Of a stretch of 64,000 bases of DNA, positions 37,415-46,788 are shown piece after piece. The notes under the pieces were generated by a model that searched no databases, was not told the origin of the DNA, and was given only the letters and a program-made list of their open reading frames with translations. This DNA is from Stenotrophomonas maltophilia. Its GTDB lineage: Bacteria > Pseudomonadota > Gammaproteobacteria > Xanthomonadales > Xanthomonadaceae. The stretch is from positions 628,750 through 692,749 of the forward strand of contig NZ_CP033877.1 of assembly GCF_006970445.1 (NCBI RefSeq), given 5' to 3'. Positions within the stretch are counted from its first letter, which is position 1, and every line of letters begins with the position of its first letter. A program made the position numbers and the translations under genes.

Positions 37415-37615
37415 TGCAGATCGCGGAGATCTGTCGCAGGCGGGGTGGGTCCGGTTGCGGGGGCGTGAGCGCCATGGATGGCGCGACCGAGCCTACAGGG
37501 ACGTATTTACGGCGTCCCCCGCAACCGGACCCACTCCGCCAACTCCAAGAAGCCCGCCTTTGCTTCGGCTGTTGCTGTTGCCTTGGCCTGAAGCAGGTGC
37601 CGGGTGCAACCCGGC
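37415..37615 (+). repeat. Structured hairpin element, copy 4 (upstream of a glycosyltransferase pair)
   Basis: Parts in order: CAGATC/GATCTG mini-hairpin with GCGGA loop (37417-37433); outer arms 37439-37463 and 37516-37540 pairing over 25 bases with one wobble; inside, GCGCC-AUGGAU-GGCGC (37469-37484) and UAC-AGGGAC-GUA (37494-37505), then ATTTACGGCGTC; a short GCTGTTGCC tract (about 37568-37585); and a GCCGGGT/ACCCGGC hairpin (37599-37615). Compared with copy 2, the arm change G to T at one position is matched by C to A on the other side. Confidence 0.8.
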
Positions 37616-37665
37616 CGATACCCTCCCGGTGCTACGCTGTGGCCACCGACAACCACGGAGGCGGG

Positions 37666-38517
37666 ATGGGGGCGATCGTGTTGTTGCCGCTGTGCGTGGA
37701 CGATGCCGCGCTCGACCGCTGCCTGGCCGCACTCGATGCCGGCACGGCACCGGGTACCTCGGTCTGGTTGGCCGACGATGCGCAGACCGGGCCGCGTGCG
37801 CAGGCCGTGGTCGAGCACTGGTTGGCGCATACACCGCTGCAGGCCGAGTACACCCGGCGTGCGCGGCCACTGGGCGAAGTTGCCCATCTGGACGAGATGC
37901 TGCGCGCCTGCGATGGCCTGGACGTGGCCGTGCTGGCGCCGGACAGCGTGCCGTCGCCTGGCTGGTTGCAGCAGTTGCAGGATGCCTTCGCCCGCGATGC
38001 CGCCATTGCCACCGCAACCCCCTGGTGCAATGCCGGCGAGACCGCCGCGTGGCCACGGCTGGGCGAGATCAATCCCGAACCCCATGATCCGGCCCTGCTG
38101 GCGCATACCTGCGCCACGTTGCCGACGCTGCACCCGGAGCTGCCATCGGCGGTCACCCACGCGGTGCTGGTGCGTGGCAACGCGCGCCGTCGTGCCGGTG
38201 GCCTGGACGTGGACAGCTACGCGGGCTGGAACGCCGCGCTGGTCGACCTCAGCCTGCGCATGGCCGGCCTGGGGTGGCGCAACGTGTTGTGCGAGACCGC
38301 CTTCGTCGGCCGGGCAGGGGAGGCGGTCAGCCGCGATGGTGATCTGGAGGCCCTCGCGGCCCGCTGGCCTGCCTGGGTGCCGCGGCTGGCCGACTTCCTG
38401 ATGCACGATCCACTGCACGGGCTGCGCGCTGACCTGCAGCAGCGCATGCGGCAGGCGATAATGCCGCGGGAACAGGGCGACCTGTTCGTCCCACCCGCGC
38501 CGGAGCCACCCGTTTGA
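37666..38517 (+). CDS. Putative family 2 glycosyltransferase, divergent
   Basis: A 283-residue protein that looks like a degenerate GT-A fold glycosyltransferase. The start MGAIVLLPLCVDDAALDRCLAAL resembles the N-terminal nucleotide-binding strand of GT2 enzymes, and VAVLAPDSVPSPGWLQQL occupies the position of the DxD metal site with only one Asp. No clear catalytic DGS motif is visible. The start is the ATG at 37666 with a GGAGGCGG ribosome site; the longer in-frame reading would translate the structured repeat. It overlaps the next glycosyltransferase by 4 bases, so both probably act on the same glycan. The acceptor is unknown. Confidence 0.7.
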   Translation: MGAIVLLPLCVDDAALDRCLAALDAGTAPGTSVWLADDAQTGPRAQAVVEHWLAHTPLQAEYTRRARPLGEVAHLDEMLRACDGLDVAVLAPDSVPSPGWLQQLQDAFARDAAIATATPWCNAGETAAWPRLGEINPEPHDPALLAHTCATLPTLHPELPSAVTHAVLVRGNARRRAGGLDVDSYAGWNAALVDLSLRMAGLGWRNVLCETAFVGRAGEAVSRDGDLEALAARWPAWVPRLADFLMHDPLHGLRADLQQRMRQAIMPREQGDLFVPPAPEPPV

Positions 38518-39353
38518 ATGTTGCCATTGCCGCCATCGTCGTCACCTACCAGAGTGGCAGCACCATCGACGCCTGCCTCTCGCGCCTGCGCCAGGCGCAG
38601 GACGTGGCCGAGATCCGGGTGATCGACAATGGTTCGCTGGATGGCACCCTGGACATCGTGCAGCGCCACGCCAGCCACGATCCACGCGTGCGCTTCGTCG
38701 GCAACCCGGACAATCCCGGTTTCGCCGCCGCCAACAACCAGGGCGTGGCCGACTCGCACAGCCCGTGGCTGGCCTTCATCAACCCGGACCTGATGGTCGA
38801 GCCGGACACCCTGGCCGAACTGCGCTCCCGCGCCGAAGCGCTGGGCGACTGCCTGCTGGGCGTCGAGCAGGTGGACGAGCATGGCCATGCCGACGAGGCG
38901 GTTCGCCGCCGCGATCCGGATTTCCTGATGATGCTGCGTTCGCCCGGGAAGGGCTCGAAGCTGGCGGTTCCGCGCGAGCCGCACCAGGCGCTGCAGCGCG
39001 TTCCTGCGCTGTCCGGCGCACTGCTGATGATGCCGCGCGCGCTGTTCGACCGCATGGGTGGCTGGGACGCGGGCTATCGCCTGCATGCCGAGGACCTTGA
39101 CCTGTGCCGGCGTGCACGCGAGGCCGGTGCGGTGGTGGCGATCGCCAACGACCTGCAGGTCACCCACGTGCGCGGTGTCTCCAGTCGCTCGCGGCCGTTC
39201 TTCGTGGAATGGCACAAGCACCGGGGCCTGTGGCGCTACTTCCAGAAATTCGAGGCCGGGCAGCGTTCGCTGCCGGTGCGGGCTGCGGTGTGGGCCGCGA
39301 TCTGGGCCCATGCGCTGATGCTGGTGCCGCGCCTGCTGCGCAGGTCGCTGTAG
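38514..39353 (+). CDS. Family 2 glycosyltransferase (rhamnosyltransferase-like)
   Basis: A 279-residue GT2 enzyme with the canonical motifs [33 protein letters not shown], the DxD-like [10 protein letters not shown], and [16 protein letters not shown] as the base/acceptor region. The pattern is that of WbbL-like rhamnosyltransferases, cytoplasmic enzymes adding a sugar from a nucleotide donor to a lipid-linked or surface glycan. The start is TTG at 38514, overlapping the stop of the upstream gene; no in-frame ATG lies before the first conserved strand. The stop codon TAG is part of the GTAG of a SMAG repeat. Donor and acceptor cannot be told from sequence. Confidence 0.88.
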   Translation: MNVAIAAIVVTYQSGSTIDACLSRLRQAQDVAEIRVIDNGSLDGTLDIVQRHASHDPRVRFVGNPDNPGFAAANNQGVADSHSPWLAFINPDLMVEPDTLAELRSRAEALGDCLLGVEQVDEHGHADEAVRRRDPDFLMMLRSPGKGSKLAVPREPHQALQRVPALSGALLMMPRALFDRMGGWDAGYRLHAEDLDLCRRAREAGAVVAIANDLQVTHVRGVSSRSRPFFVEWHKHRGLWRYFQKFEAGQRSLPVRAAVWAAIWAHALMLVPRLLRRSL

Positions 39354-39388
39354 CGCCGAAAGCGCATCCACGCATGGCGTGGATCTAC
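39350..39388. repeat. SMAG-type repeats overlapping a stop codon
   Basis: GTAG at 39350-39353 includes the TAG stop of the glycosyltransferase. A second unit TCCACGC/GCGTGGA (39367-39384) ends with CTAC at 39385-39388. Confidence 0.65.
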
Positions 39389-39462
39389 CCATGCTGTTCC
39401 GCGGAGAGCCGAGCGTGGCCGCAGCCACCCCGGTTCACCCTGCCGGGCGCATAATCCGCCCC

Positions 39463-40644
39463 ATGCCTATCATCCAGTCCCTGCTCGACACCGACCTGTA
39501 CAAGTTCACCATGATGCAGGCGGTGCTCCACCAGCACCCCGGCGCCCAGGTGCAGTACCGGTTCAAGTGCCGTACGCCCGGTATCGACCTGGCAAGCTAC
39601 ATCGACCAGATCGACGAAGAAATCGACCACCTGTGCACCCTGCGTTTCAGCGACGCGGAGCTGGACTACATGCGTGGCCTGCGCTTCGTGAAGCCGGACT
39701 TCGCCGATTTCCTCGGCCTGTTCCATCTCGACCGCAAGTACATCCAGCTGCGCGCGTCGAAGACCGTGCCCGGCGAGATCGAGCTGGACATCACCGGCCC
39801 GTGGCTGCACACCATCCTGTTCGAAGTGCCGCTGCTGGCGATCATCAACGAAGTCTGGTTCCGCAACACCACCACGGCCGACTTCGCCGAAGGCGAGCGC
39901 CGGCTGCAGGCCAAGGCCGCGCTGCTGCGCGATACCCCCGGCTTCGAGCAATGCCGCATCGCCGACTATGGCAGCCGTCGCCGCTACTCGCGTGACTGGC
40001 ATGCGCGGCTGCTGCCGCTGCTGCGCGATGCGCTCGGCCCGCAGCTGGTCGGCACCAGCAACGTGCACTTCGCGCGCCTGTACGGCATGACCCCGCACGG
40101 CACCATGGCCCACGAGTACCTGCAGGCGTTCCAGGCGCTCGGCCCGCGCCTGCGCGATTCGCAGGTGGCGGCACTGGAGTCGTGGGCGCGCGAGTACCGC
40201 GGCGACCTCGGCATCGCGCTGTCCGATGTGGTCGGTCTGGACGCGTTCCTGCGCGACTTCGATATGTATTTCTGCAAGCTGTTCGACGGCGTGCGCCACG
40301 ACTCCGGCGATCCGTTCGACTGGGGAGACCGCATGCTGGCGCATTTCCAGCAGCGCCGGGTCGATCCGCGCAGCAAGGTGCTGGTGTTCAGCGATGGGCT
40401 CGACATCGCCAAGGTGATGCGCCTGTACGACTACTTCCGTGGCCGCTGCCAGGTCGCATTCGGCGTCGGCACCCACCTGACCAATGATCTGGGCCCGACG
40501 CCGCTCAACATCGTCATCAAGATGGTCCGCTGCAACGGCCAGCCGGTGGCCAAGCTCAGCGATTCGCCGGGCAAGAGCATGTGCGACGACCCGGGTTACC
40601 TGGCCTACCTGCGCCAGGTCTTCGAGTTGCCGCAGCCGGAGTAA
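39463..40644 (+). CDS. pncB: Nicotinate phosphoribosyltransferase
   Basis: PncB joins nicotinate and PRPP to nicotinate mononucleotide in the NAD salvage pathway, in the cytoplasm. The product is 393 residues, normal for the proteobacterial type. It starts [22 protein letters not shown], with the typical D-T-D-L-Y-K-x-T start, YGSRRRYS and the phosphohistidine-type loop [12 protein letters not shown], and [15 protein letters not shown] near the end. The ATG at 39463 is chosen because the extension upstream covers the SMAG repeat region. It is a single gene with a convergent pilin-like gene 16 bases away. Confidence 0.95.
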   Translation: MPIIQSLLDTDLYKFTMMQAVLHQHPGAQVQYRFKCRTPGIDLASYIDQIDEEIDHLCTLRFSDAELDYMRGLRFVKPDFADFLGLFHLDRKYIQLRASKTVPGEIELDITGPWLHTILFEVPLLAIINEVWFRNTTTADFAEGERRLQAKAALLRDTPGFEQCRIADYGSRRRYSRDWHARLLPLLRDALGPQLVGTSNVHFARLYGMTPHGTMAHEYLQAFQALGPRLRDSQVAALESWAREYRGDLGIALSDVVGLDAFLRDFDMYFCKLFDGVRHDSGDPFDWGDRMLAHFQQRRVDPRSKVLVFSDGLDIAKVMRLYDYFRGRCQVAFGVGTHLTNDLGPTPLNIVIKMVRCNGQPVAKLSDSPGKSMCDDPGYLAYLRQVFELPQPE

Positions 40645-40660
40645 GACCGGCCTGCAGGGC

Positions 40661-41026
40661 TTACAGGTAGTCGACCACCACCAGGTAGGCACCCTGCAGC
40701 GGCTGCTGCTTCGAAGCCTGCACGCTGTAACGCTCGGAGAAGGCGATATCGCCGGCGCGCATCGCGCTGGCCGACACCGACAGCTTCTGGCCCTGGCGCT
40801 TGCCATCGCGCAGCGTCGCGGCCTGGCCATCGGCCAGTGCCGTCACGGCCACCGTCGAGCCCTTGGCCGACGGCGGGCAGGCCGCCAGGCTCAGCTCACC
40901 CTGGGACAGGTTCGTCGTGCAGCCCGGCTCGGCGATGCGGCCGCTGAAACGGATGCTGCCGCTGCTGGCCTGGGCCAGCGCACTGACGGACATCAGGGCC
41001 ACGCACAGCAGAATGGAGTTCCTCAT
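40661..41026 (-). CDS. Orphan pilin-like secreted protein
   Basis: A 121-residue protein with a signal peptide (MRNSILLCVALMSVSALAQA) followed by SGSIRFSGRIAEPGCTTN, the same pattern as chaperone-usher pilins (G-x-I-x-F-x-G-x-I...C). A second Cys in LAACPP could close the usual pilin disulfide, and the C-terminus YLVVVDYL resembles the last beta-strand recognised by chaperones. It is short for a pilin and the donor-strand region is minimal. It is divergent from the smf-1 operon across 459 bases, so it may be a minor subunit or regulator-like decoy of that system; this is inference from similarity and position. Confidence 0.75.
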   Translation of the reverse strand: MRNSILLCVALMSVSALAQASSGSIRFSGRIAEPGCTTNLSQGELSLAACPPSAKGSTVAVTALADGQAATLRDGKRQGQKLSVSASAMRAGDIAFSERYSVQASKQQPLQGAYLVVVDYL

Positions 41027-41124
41027 GACACGTTCTCTGGTTCGGTGTGTCCTAGTTAGCGACAGGATTGATCAACCTTTAATAGGACGATTCCGAATCT
41101 GCTAGGGCCATCACCAAGAAAGAG

Positions 41125-41136
41125 TGATGCGCATCA
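41125..41136. promoter_or_regulatory. Palindrome in the smf-1 upstream region
   Basis: TGATGCGCATCA is a perfect 12-base palindrome about 350 bases before smf-1 and 99 bases before the orphan pilin start. It is a possible dimeric regulator site; the factor is unknown. Confidence 0.35.
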
Positions 41137-41344
41137 AAGAAGCCGATTTTCCCCTGAAAAAGGCCTGTTTCCGCGCGTGCCTAACGCGTCGCGCAATGCG
41201 ACATCTGCAGTCGTTTGTGGCCCGCCCCGATCCCCGTCAAATCCCCCGAGCCCCCGAGGCTGCGATTTCGCCTAACACGTCACATTTTGGCCGTCAATAA
41301 ATTGTCGTTCAGAAAAATAATGAGACTTTCATCACAGTTGTGCC

Positions 41345-41350
41345 TATACT
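41345..41350 (+). promoter_or_regulatory. Candidate smf-1 -10 element
   Basis: TATACT lies 136 bases before the smf-1 ATG, downstream of an AT-rich tract. No matching -35 is visible, which would fit an activator-dependent promoter. Confidence 0.3.
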
Positions 41351-41485
41351 TGCGTCACGGATTCAGGGGAAGGTATGTCCGAGTCCGGCCACAGGTGAGA
41401 CGCAAGGATGGGTCTTGTTAGCCCGGCAGTGCTCCTTGCTTCCTCCTCTACTTCTCATCTCTTCAGTAGGGTTAGGTAAAAGCGA

Positions 41486-42025
41486 ATGCACAAGATCAAT
41501 CTCATCGCCGCTGTGATGCTGGCCGCCGCTCCGCTGGCCGCCAACGCCGCCGACGGCACCATCACCTTCAATGGCAAGGTGACCGACAAGACCTGCACCA
41601 TCTCGACCCCGGGCGGCAAGGACTTCGCCGTCAACCTGCCGACCGTGTCCAAGAACACCCTGGCCACCGCCGGTGCCGTTGCGGGCCGTACCCCGTTCGC
41701 CATCAACCTGACCAAGTGCAGCGCCGGCAACGTCGCCACCTACTTCGAGCCGGGTTCGACCGTCGACTTCAACAGCGGCCGTCTGGTCAACCAGGCTTCG
41801 GCCAACGCTGCCAACAACGTGCAGCTGCAGCTGCTGGGCTCGAACAACCAGTTCCTGCCGATCAAGGCTGCTGGCGCTGGTCTGGCCCAGACCAACTCGC
41901 AGTGGGTCACCGTCGGCACCGACGGCTCGGCCGACCTGAACTACTACGCTGAGTACTACGCCACTGCCGCCGCCACCCCGGGCGACGTCACCAGCAGCGT
42001 CAAGTACACGATCATCTACAACTGA
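41486..42025 (+). CDS. smf-1: Major fimbrial subunit SMF-1
   Basis: A 179-residue type 1-like pilin. The signal peptide MHKINLIAAVMLAAAPLAANA is followed by the mature start ADGTITFNGKVTDKTCTIS. Two cysteines (in KTCTI and TKCSAG) form the pilin disulfide, and the C-terminus SVKYTIIYN is the chaperone- and donor-strand-binding edge with penultimate Tyr. It matches the SMF-1 fimbriae of S. maltophilia, which mediate adherence and early biofilm formation. It is followed in the same direction by chaperone, usher and adhesin genes. Confidence 0.93.
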   Translation: MHKINLIAAVMLAAAPLAANAADGTITFNGKVTDKTCTISTPGGKDFAVNLPTVSKNTLATAGAVAGRTPFAINLTKCSAGNVATYFEPGSTVDFNSGRLVNQASANAANNVQLQLLGSNNQFLPIKAAGAGLAQTNSQWVTVGTDGSADLNYYAEYYATAAATPGDVTSSVKYTIIYN

Positions 42026-42110
42026 TCGTAGTCGTACCCGCATTGGCCGGCGTACGCGCCGGCCAGTGCTCCGCGGCCCCTGGCCACACCCCTCGAGCGT
42101 AGTACTTCCG

Positions 42111-42839
42111 ATGAAAGCACTCTTTCCCCGGGCGCTGCTGCTGGCAGCGTTCACGCTGCCCTTCTGCCAGAACGCACTGGCCGGCGTGGTGGTCAATGGC
42201 ACGCGGGTGATCTACCCGGCACAGGCGCGCGAAGTCACCGTGCAGGTCGACAACGTGGGCGATTCGCCCGCACTGGTCCAGGCCTGGATCGACAGTGGCG
42301 ACGCCAACCAGACCGCCGATACCAGCGATGCTCCGTTCGTGCTGACGCCGCCCATCGCGCGCGTCGAGCCGGGCCGCAGCCAGGCGCTGCGCCTGATCTT
42401 CTCCGGCGCACAGCTGCCGACCGATCGCGAGACGGTGTTCTGGCTCAACGTGCTGGACGTGCCGCCGTCGCCGGACAACGCCGACAACGGTGAACAGAAT
42501 TACCTGCAGGTTGCGTTCCGCTCGCGCCTGAAGCTTTTCTACCGGCCGCAGGGTCTGAAGGGCGTCGCCAACGATGCACCGGCAGCGCTGCGCTGGACCC
42601 GCACTGGCGACCGCCTGCGGGTGGAAAACCCGAGCCCCTTCCACGTCACTCTGGCCGAAGTGCATGCCGTGACCGGCAGCAGTGAAAAGGCCGTCGAGGA
42701 CAAGGGCGCGATGGTCGCGCCGAAGCAGAGCCTGGAGTTCGCCGCACCGGCGGGCACCAACCAGGTGCGCTTCATCACCATCAACGACTACGGCGGCCGG
42801 GTCGAGCACACCGTCCGCCTCGGCAGCACCGGGGGCTGA
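42111..42839 (+). CDS. Periplasmic fimbrial chaperone (PapD/FimC family)
   Basis: A 242-residue chaperone. A signal peptide ending NALA precedes GVVVNGTRVIYPAQAREVTVQVDN, the standard first strand of PapD proteins with the conserved Arg. The YLQVAFRSRLKLFYRP segment carries the conserved Arg/Lys that anchors the pilin C-terminus, and the second Ig domain contains RVENPSPFHVTLAEV. The start is the ATG at 42111 (MKALFPRALLL), 85 bases after the pilin stop. It delivers SMF-1 subunits to the usher encoded next. Confidence 0.94.
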   Translation: MKALFPRALLLAAFTLPFCQNALAGVVVNGTRVIYPAQAREVTVQVDNVGDSPALVQAWIDSGDANQTADTSDAPFVLTPPIARVEPGRSQALRLIFSGAQLPTDRETVFWLNVLDVPPSPDNADNGEQNYLQVAFRSRLKLFYRPQGLKGVANDAPAALRWTRTGDRLRVENPSPFHVTLAEVHAVTGSSEKAVEDKGAMVAPKQSLEFAAPAGTNQVRFITINDYGGRVEHTVRLGSTGG

Positions 42840-42910
42840 ACGCGCCGCGCGGGCCATGGGCCTGCGCATCCCGCCACCGCCGCCGTGCGGCGAATTGAAG
42901 GAATGTCAGT

Positions 42911-45496
42911 GTGATCGGAAACAGATTGACATTGTCGATCCATCAGGCGCTTTGCCTGCTGGTTGTTGGTGCAGCCTGCCCAGGATGGGCGCTGGCTGCT
43001 CCGGCCAATCTCGGCGAACAGGCGCTGATGGCGCAGAGTGGTGCGGCCAATGCGCGTGCACCGGAATCGGCCCAGTTCAATTCCAGCTTCCTGTCGGGCC
43101 AGGCCAAGCAGGTCGACCTGGCGGCCTTCAGCAACGGCAACCCGATGGTGGCCGGCAACTACCGCGTCGATGTCTACGTCAACGGTGCCTGGCAGGGCCG
43201 TCGTGACCTGCAGTTCAAGGCCGATGCACAGGGCCGTGTCGACGCCTGCCTGCCGCTGCCGATGCTGGAAGAAATGGGCGTGGACAGCGAGGCCGTGCTG
43301 CTGCAGCAGGACCCGACGCTGCCGACCGACAAGACCAGCTGCGTGCCGGTGCAGCAGCGCATGGCCAATGCCTATGGTGTCTACGACAGTGGCAACCTGC
43401 GCTACGACCTCAGCATCCCGCAGGTGTTCCTGCGCCGTGAGGCACGCGGCTACGTCAACCCGGCGCTGTGGGACCGTGGCATCAATGCCGGCTTCGTTGG
43501 TTACAGCTTCAATGCCATCGACAGCAACAGCCGTGTCGAAGGTGGCCAGCGCAACCGTAGCGCCTATCTCGGCCTCAATGCCGGCCTGAACCTGGGCGGC
43601 TGGCAGTTCCGCCACGATTCCAACCTGACCTGGTCCGAGGGCGACGGCCGCCATTGGCAGAGCATCGCCACCTACGCGCAGCGCGGCATCCCGCAGGTGC
43701 GCGGCATGCTCACCATCGGTGAGGCCTACACCACGGGCGAACTGTTCGACTCGATCGGTTACCGCGGTGCCAGCCTGGCCAGCGACGACCGCATGCTGCC
43801 CGATTCGCTGCGCGGTTACGCGCCGGTCGTGCGCGGCATCGCCGAAACCAACGCGCGCATCGAAGTGCGCCAGAACCAGCAGCTGATCTACTCCTCCACC
43901 GTCTCGCCGGGCAGCTTCGTCATCGACGATCTGTACCCGACCGGCTACGGCGGCGACCTGGAAGTGAGCGTGATCGAGGCCGATGGCCGCCGTCGTGAGT
44001 TCAAGGTGCCGTTCGGTTCGGTGCCGCAGATGCTGCGCGAAGGCGTGTCGCGTTACTCGCTGACCGCCGGCCAGGTGCGCAACAAGCTGCTGGCCGACGA
44101 ACCCTGGCTGGTGCAGGGCACCTACCAGCGTGGCATCGGCAACCAGCTGACCCTGTACGGCGGCAGCGCGCTGAGCGATGGCTACCTGTCGCTGCTGTAC
44201 GGCGTCGGCCTGTCCACGCGCGTCGGTGCCTTCGCTGCCGACGTCACCCATGCACGTACCTCGTTCGACCACTACGGCAGCCACACCGGCGCCAGTGTGC
44301 GGCTGAGCTACAGCAACATGATCGGCGAGACCGGCACCAACCTGACCCTGGCCGCCTACCGCTACTCGACTGAAGGCTTCTACAGCCTGCAGGACGCGCT
44401 GTATGGCCGTGACTCGGACAAGCGCGGCATCGACCCGACCACCCGTGGTCGCCAGCGCAGCCAGTTCCAGGTGACCCTGAACCAGCCGCTGGGCCGTCGT
44501 GGCGGTGCGCTGTACGTGACCGGTTCGGTGCGTGACTTCTACGACCGTTCCGGCACCTCCAAGCAGTACCAGGTGGGCTACAACAACGCCTGGCGTTCGG
44601 TGAACTACGGCTTCTCGGCACTGCGTACCGAAGAAGGCGTGCTCGGTCGTTCCGATACCCAGTACCTGCTGTCGATGAGCGTGCCGCTGGGCCGTGGCAC
44701 CCACCCGGTGTCGTTCAGTGCCGATCTCGGCGTGCGCGACCGCGGTGGCTACGACAATAGCCGCGTCGGCATCACCGGTTCGGCCGGCGTCGACAACAAC
44801 TTCAGCTACGGCGCAGCCCTGTCCGATTCCCGCGAGGGTGGCACCACCGCGATCGGCAATGCCGAATACCGTAGCCGCTACACAGCGTTGAACGCCACCT
44901 ACAGCCACTCGCGTGATTTCCGCCAGGCCTCGGTCGGCGCCAACGGCAGCGTGGTCGTGCATCCGGGCGGCTTCACCTTCACCCCGCAGCGTGGCGACAC
45001 CATGGTGCTGGTCGAAGCACCGGGCGCGCGCGATGCGATCGTCAGCAACGCCCCGGGCCTGCGTGTCGATGGCCGCGGCTACGCGGTGGTCCCGTATGTG
45101 TCGCCGTACCGGCTCAACACCGTCACCCTCGACCCGCAGGGCATGGCCCACGACGTCGAGCTGGAAAGCACCAGCCAGTCGATCGCGCCCTTCGCCGGTG
45201 CCATCAGCTACCTGCGCTTCGACACCCGCAAGGGCAACGCGCTGCTGATCCAGGTGCGCAACCCCGATGGCCGTAGCATGCCGTTCGGTGCGCAGGTCAA
45301 GGATGAGCAGGGCCAGCCGGTCGGCATGGTCAGCCAGGGTGGCCGCCTGTACGTGCGCAGTGAAAAGAACCAGGGTCGCCTGCTGGTGGAGTGGGGCGCC
45401 GGTGCCGACCAGCGCTGCACCATCGATTACCAGGTTCCGGCGGGCGCCGATGCGTCCAAGACCGGCTTCATCCCGCTGGAGGCAGCATGCCGATGA
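42911..45496 (+). CDS. Outer-membrane fimbrial usher
   Basis: An 861-residue usher of the FimD/PapC family that forms the outer-membrane pore and orders fimbrial assembly. The signal peptide ends WALA. The N-terminal chaperone-binding domain contains FNSSFLSGQAKQVDLAAF and the NYRVDVYVNG motif. The 24-strand barrel with plug follows, with VNPALWDRGINAGFVGYSFN and the typical PGSFVIDDLYPTGYGGDL. The C-terminal domains end in a Cys pair (RCTIDYQ...LEAACR). The start is GTG at 42911. The stop overlaps the adhesin gene. Confidence 0.95.
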   Translation: MIGNRLTLSIHQALCLLVVGAACPGWALAAPANLGEQALMAQSGAANARAPESAQFNSSFLSGQAKQVDLAAFSNGNPMVAGNYRVDVYVNGAWQGRRDLQFKADAQGRVDACLPLPMLEEMGVDSEAVLLQQDPTLPTDKTSCVPVQQRMANAYGVYDSGNLRYDLSIPQVFLRREARGYVNPALWDRGINAGFVGYSFNAIDSNSRVEGGQRNRSAYLGLNAGLNLGGWQFRHDSNLTWSEGDGRHWQSIATYAQRGIPQVRGMLTIGEAYTTGELFDSIGYRGASLASDDRMLPDSLRGYAPVVRGIAETNARIEVRQNQQLIYSSTVSPGSFVIDDLYPTGYGGDLEVSVIEADGRRREFKVPFGSVPQMLREGVSRYSLTAGQVRNKLLADEPWLVQGTYQRGIGNQLTLYGGSALSDGYLSLLYGVGLSTRVGAFAADVTHARTSFDHYGSHTGASVRLSYSNMIGETGTNLTLAAYRYSTEGFYSLQDALYGRDSDKRGIDPTTRGRQRSQFQVTLNQPLGRRGGALYVTGSVRDFYDRSGTSKQYQVGYNNAWRSVNYGFSALRTEEGVLGRSDTQYLLSMSVPLGRGTHPVSFSADLGVRDRGGYDNSRVGITGSAGVDNNFSYGAALSDSREGGTTAIGNAEYRSRYTALNATYSHSRDFRQASVGANGSVVVHPGGFTFTPQRGDTMVLVEAPGARDAIVSNAPGLRVDGRGYAVVPYVSPYRLNTVTLDPQGMAHDVELESTSQSIAPFAGAISYLRFDTRKGNALLIQVRNPDGRSMPFGAQVKDEQGQPVGMVSQGGRLYVRSEKNQGRLLVEWGAGADQRCTIDYQVPAGADASKTGFIPLEAACR

Positions 45497-46521
45497 TTTC
45501 TTCCCGTGGCCGCAAGGCATTGACGGCCCTTGCACTGCTGGGCGGCGTGCTGCTGGCGCAGCAGGCCAGCGCATCGTGCCGCATCCAGTCCAGCTGGTTC
45601 ACCGCGCAGGACGTGACCATGGACATGGGCCAGATCGTGATCCTGCCCAGCACGCCGGTCGGTGGCGTGATCAAGGAGATCAGCGAATCGATCACCCAGC
45701 AGAACAGCGTTGCGCGCTGCGACTGGTCCGGTGGCCGTTCCATCGGTGAGTACGTCAACGCAGCGCAGCGGCGGCCGGTCGCCGGTTTCTCCAATGTGTA
45801 TGAAACCGACGTCCCGGGCGTGGGCATCCGCCTGTTCCGCGATTCCGGCGCCATCCAGACCTACTATCCGCACTCCATCAACTTTGCCGGCAATGCCACC
45901 ATCTCGCTGATCGGCGGCACCTTCCGCATCCAGCTGATCAAGACCGCTGCGCAGACCGGCTCGGGCGTGATCGCGCCGAACGGCCGCTTCACCACCTACT
46001 ACTTCGACGGTGATGGTGCCAGTCGTCCGGTGCTGACCTCGACCTTCAAGGGCTCGGGTACCACCGTGGTCAGCCCGACCTGCGAAGTGCAGGCCGGCAG
46101 CCGCAACATCGCCGTCGACTTCGGCAGCGTGCCGAACACCACCTTCACCGGTGTCGGTTCGCGCGCGGTCAATCGCGATTTCGAGATCCGGCTGAACTGC
46201 CAGGGCAGCAACGTCGCCGCCTACCAGAGCAAGATCGGCATCCGCCTCGATGCCGACCAGGACAGCTCGAACATGCCGGGCGTGCTGAAGCTCAGCGCAG
46301 CCAGCAACAGTGCCACCCGCATCGGCATCCAGATGGTCCAGCGCGATGGCACCACCGAGCGTGAAGTGCGCTTCGGCCAGACCATCAACGTCGGCACCAC
46401 CGCGCCGGGGACCAGCGTCATGGCGCTGCCGCTGCGCGCGCGCTATGTGCAGACCCAGGCCGGCACGGTCGGCGCGGGTGTCGCGAACGGCCAGGCCACG
46501 TTCACCATCCAGTACGAGTAA
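45487..46521 (+). CDS. Fimbrial tip adhesin
   Basis: A 344-residue two-domain adhesin in the FimH position of the operon. The signal peptide ends QQASA. An N-terminal lectin-like domain runs to about residue 195 with CRIQSSWFTAQDVTMDMGQIV. A C-terminal pilin domain starts near SPTCEVQAGSRNIAVDFGSV, with its Cys pair at SPTCE and LNCQG and the final strand ATFTIQYE. The ATG at 45487 follows GGAGG by 4 bases; an alternative ATG at 45493 overlaps the usher stop. Receptor specificity cannot be predicted. Confidence 0.9.
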   Translation: MPMISSRGRKALTALALLGGVLLAQQASASCRIQSSWFTAQDVTMDMGQIVILPSTPVGGVIKEISESITQQNSVARCDWSGGRSIGEYVNAAQRRPVAGFSNVYETDVPGVGIRLFRDSGAIQTYYPHSINFAGNATISLIGGTFRIQLIKTAAQTGSGVIAPNGRFTTYYFDGDGASRPVLTSTFKGSGTTVVSPTCEVQAGSRNIAVDFGSVPNTTFTGVGSRAVNRDFEIRLNCQGSNVAAYQSKIGIRLDADQDSSNMPGVLKLSAASNSATRIGIQMVQRDGTTEREVRFGQTINVGTTAPGTSVMALPLRARYVQTQAGTVGAGVANGQATFTIQYE

Positions 46522-46560
46522 GGCCGCCCCAGGCGGCTGCCCCTGCTGCGTTCCACCGCA

Positions 46561-46620
46561 ACGTCGCCCGTTCCACGGGCGGCGTTGACTGCGTCTTGAT
46601 CTTCCAACGATGAAGATCAA
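46561..46620 (+). terminator. Two stem-loops after the fimbrial operon
   Basis: The first pairs ACGTCGCCCGT with ACGGGCGGCGT (46561-46585, one mismatch). The second is a perfect 9-bp stem TTGATCTTC/GAAGATCAA (46596-46604 with 46612-46620). There is no T tract. They end the smf-1 transcript or lie in the wecB leader. Confidence 0.5.
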
Positions 46621-46788
46621 TGCCACGACGCACGTACCGTCAACTGAGTGTGATGTACGTCGCGATTTTGGAGTTTCCTCATGAGGTGACCGTCTCCTGC
46701 CTGCGGGTATTGGACGGCAACGCCGAAAGGATCCAGACGTGGCCACTGCTGTCTGTCTCCCCCCGCGCCGGCCTTCGGGAGCGTCCCG

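Larger units (their letters stand above)
41027..41485. other. AT-rich regulatory gap between the pilin-like gene and smf-1
   Basis: This 459-base divergent intergenic region is far more AT-rich than the genes around it. It contains a 12-base palindrome (41125-41136), A/T runs near 41290-41320, and a candidate smf-1 -10. I see no coding sequence in it. Fimbrial operons are often preceded by such silenced, regulated regions; the length suggests several regulators bind here. Confidence 0.6.
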
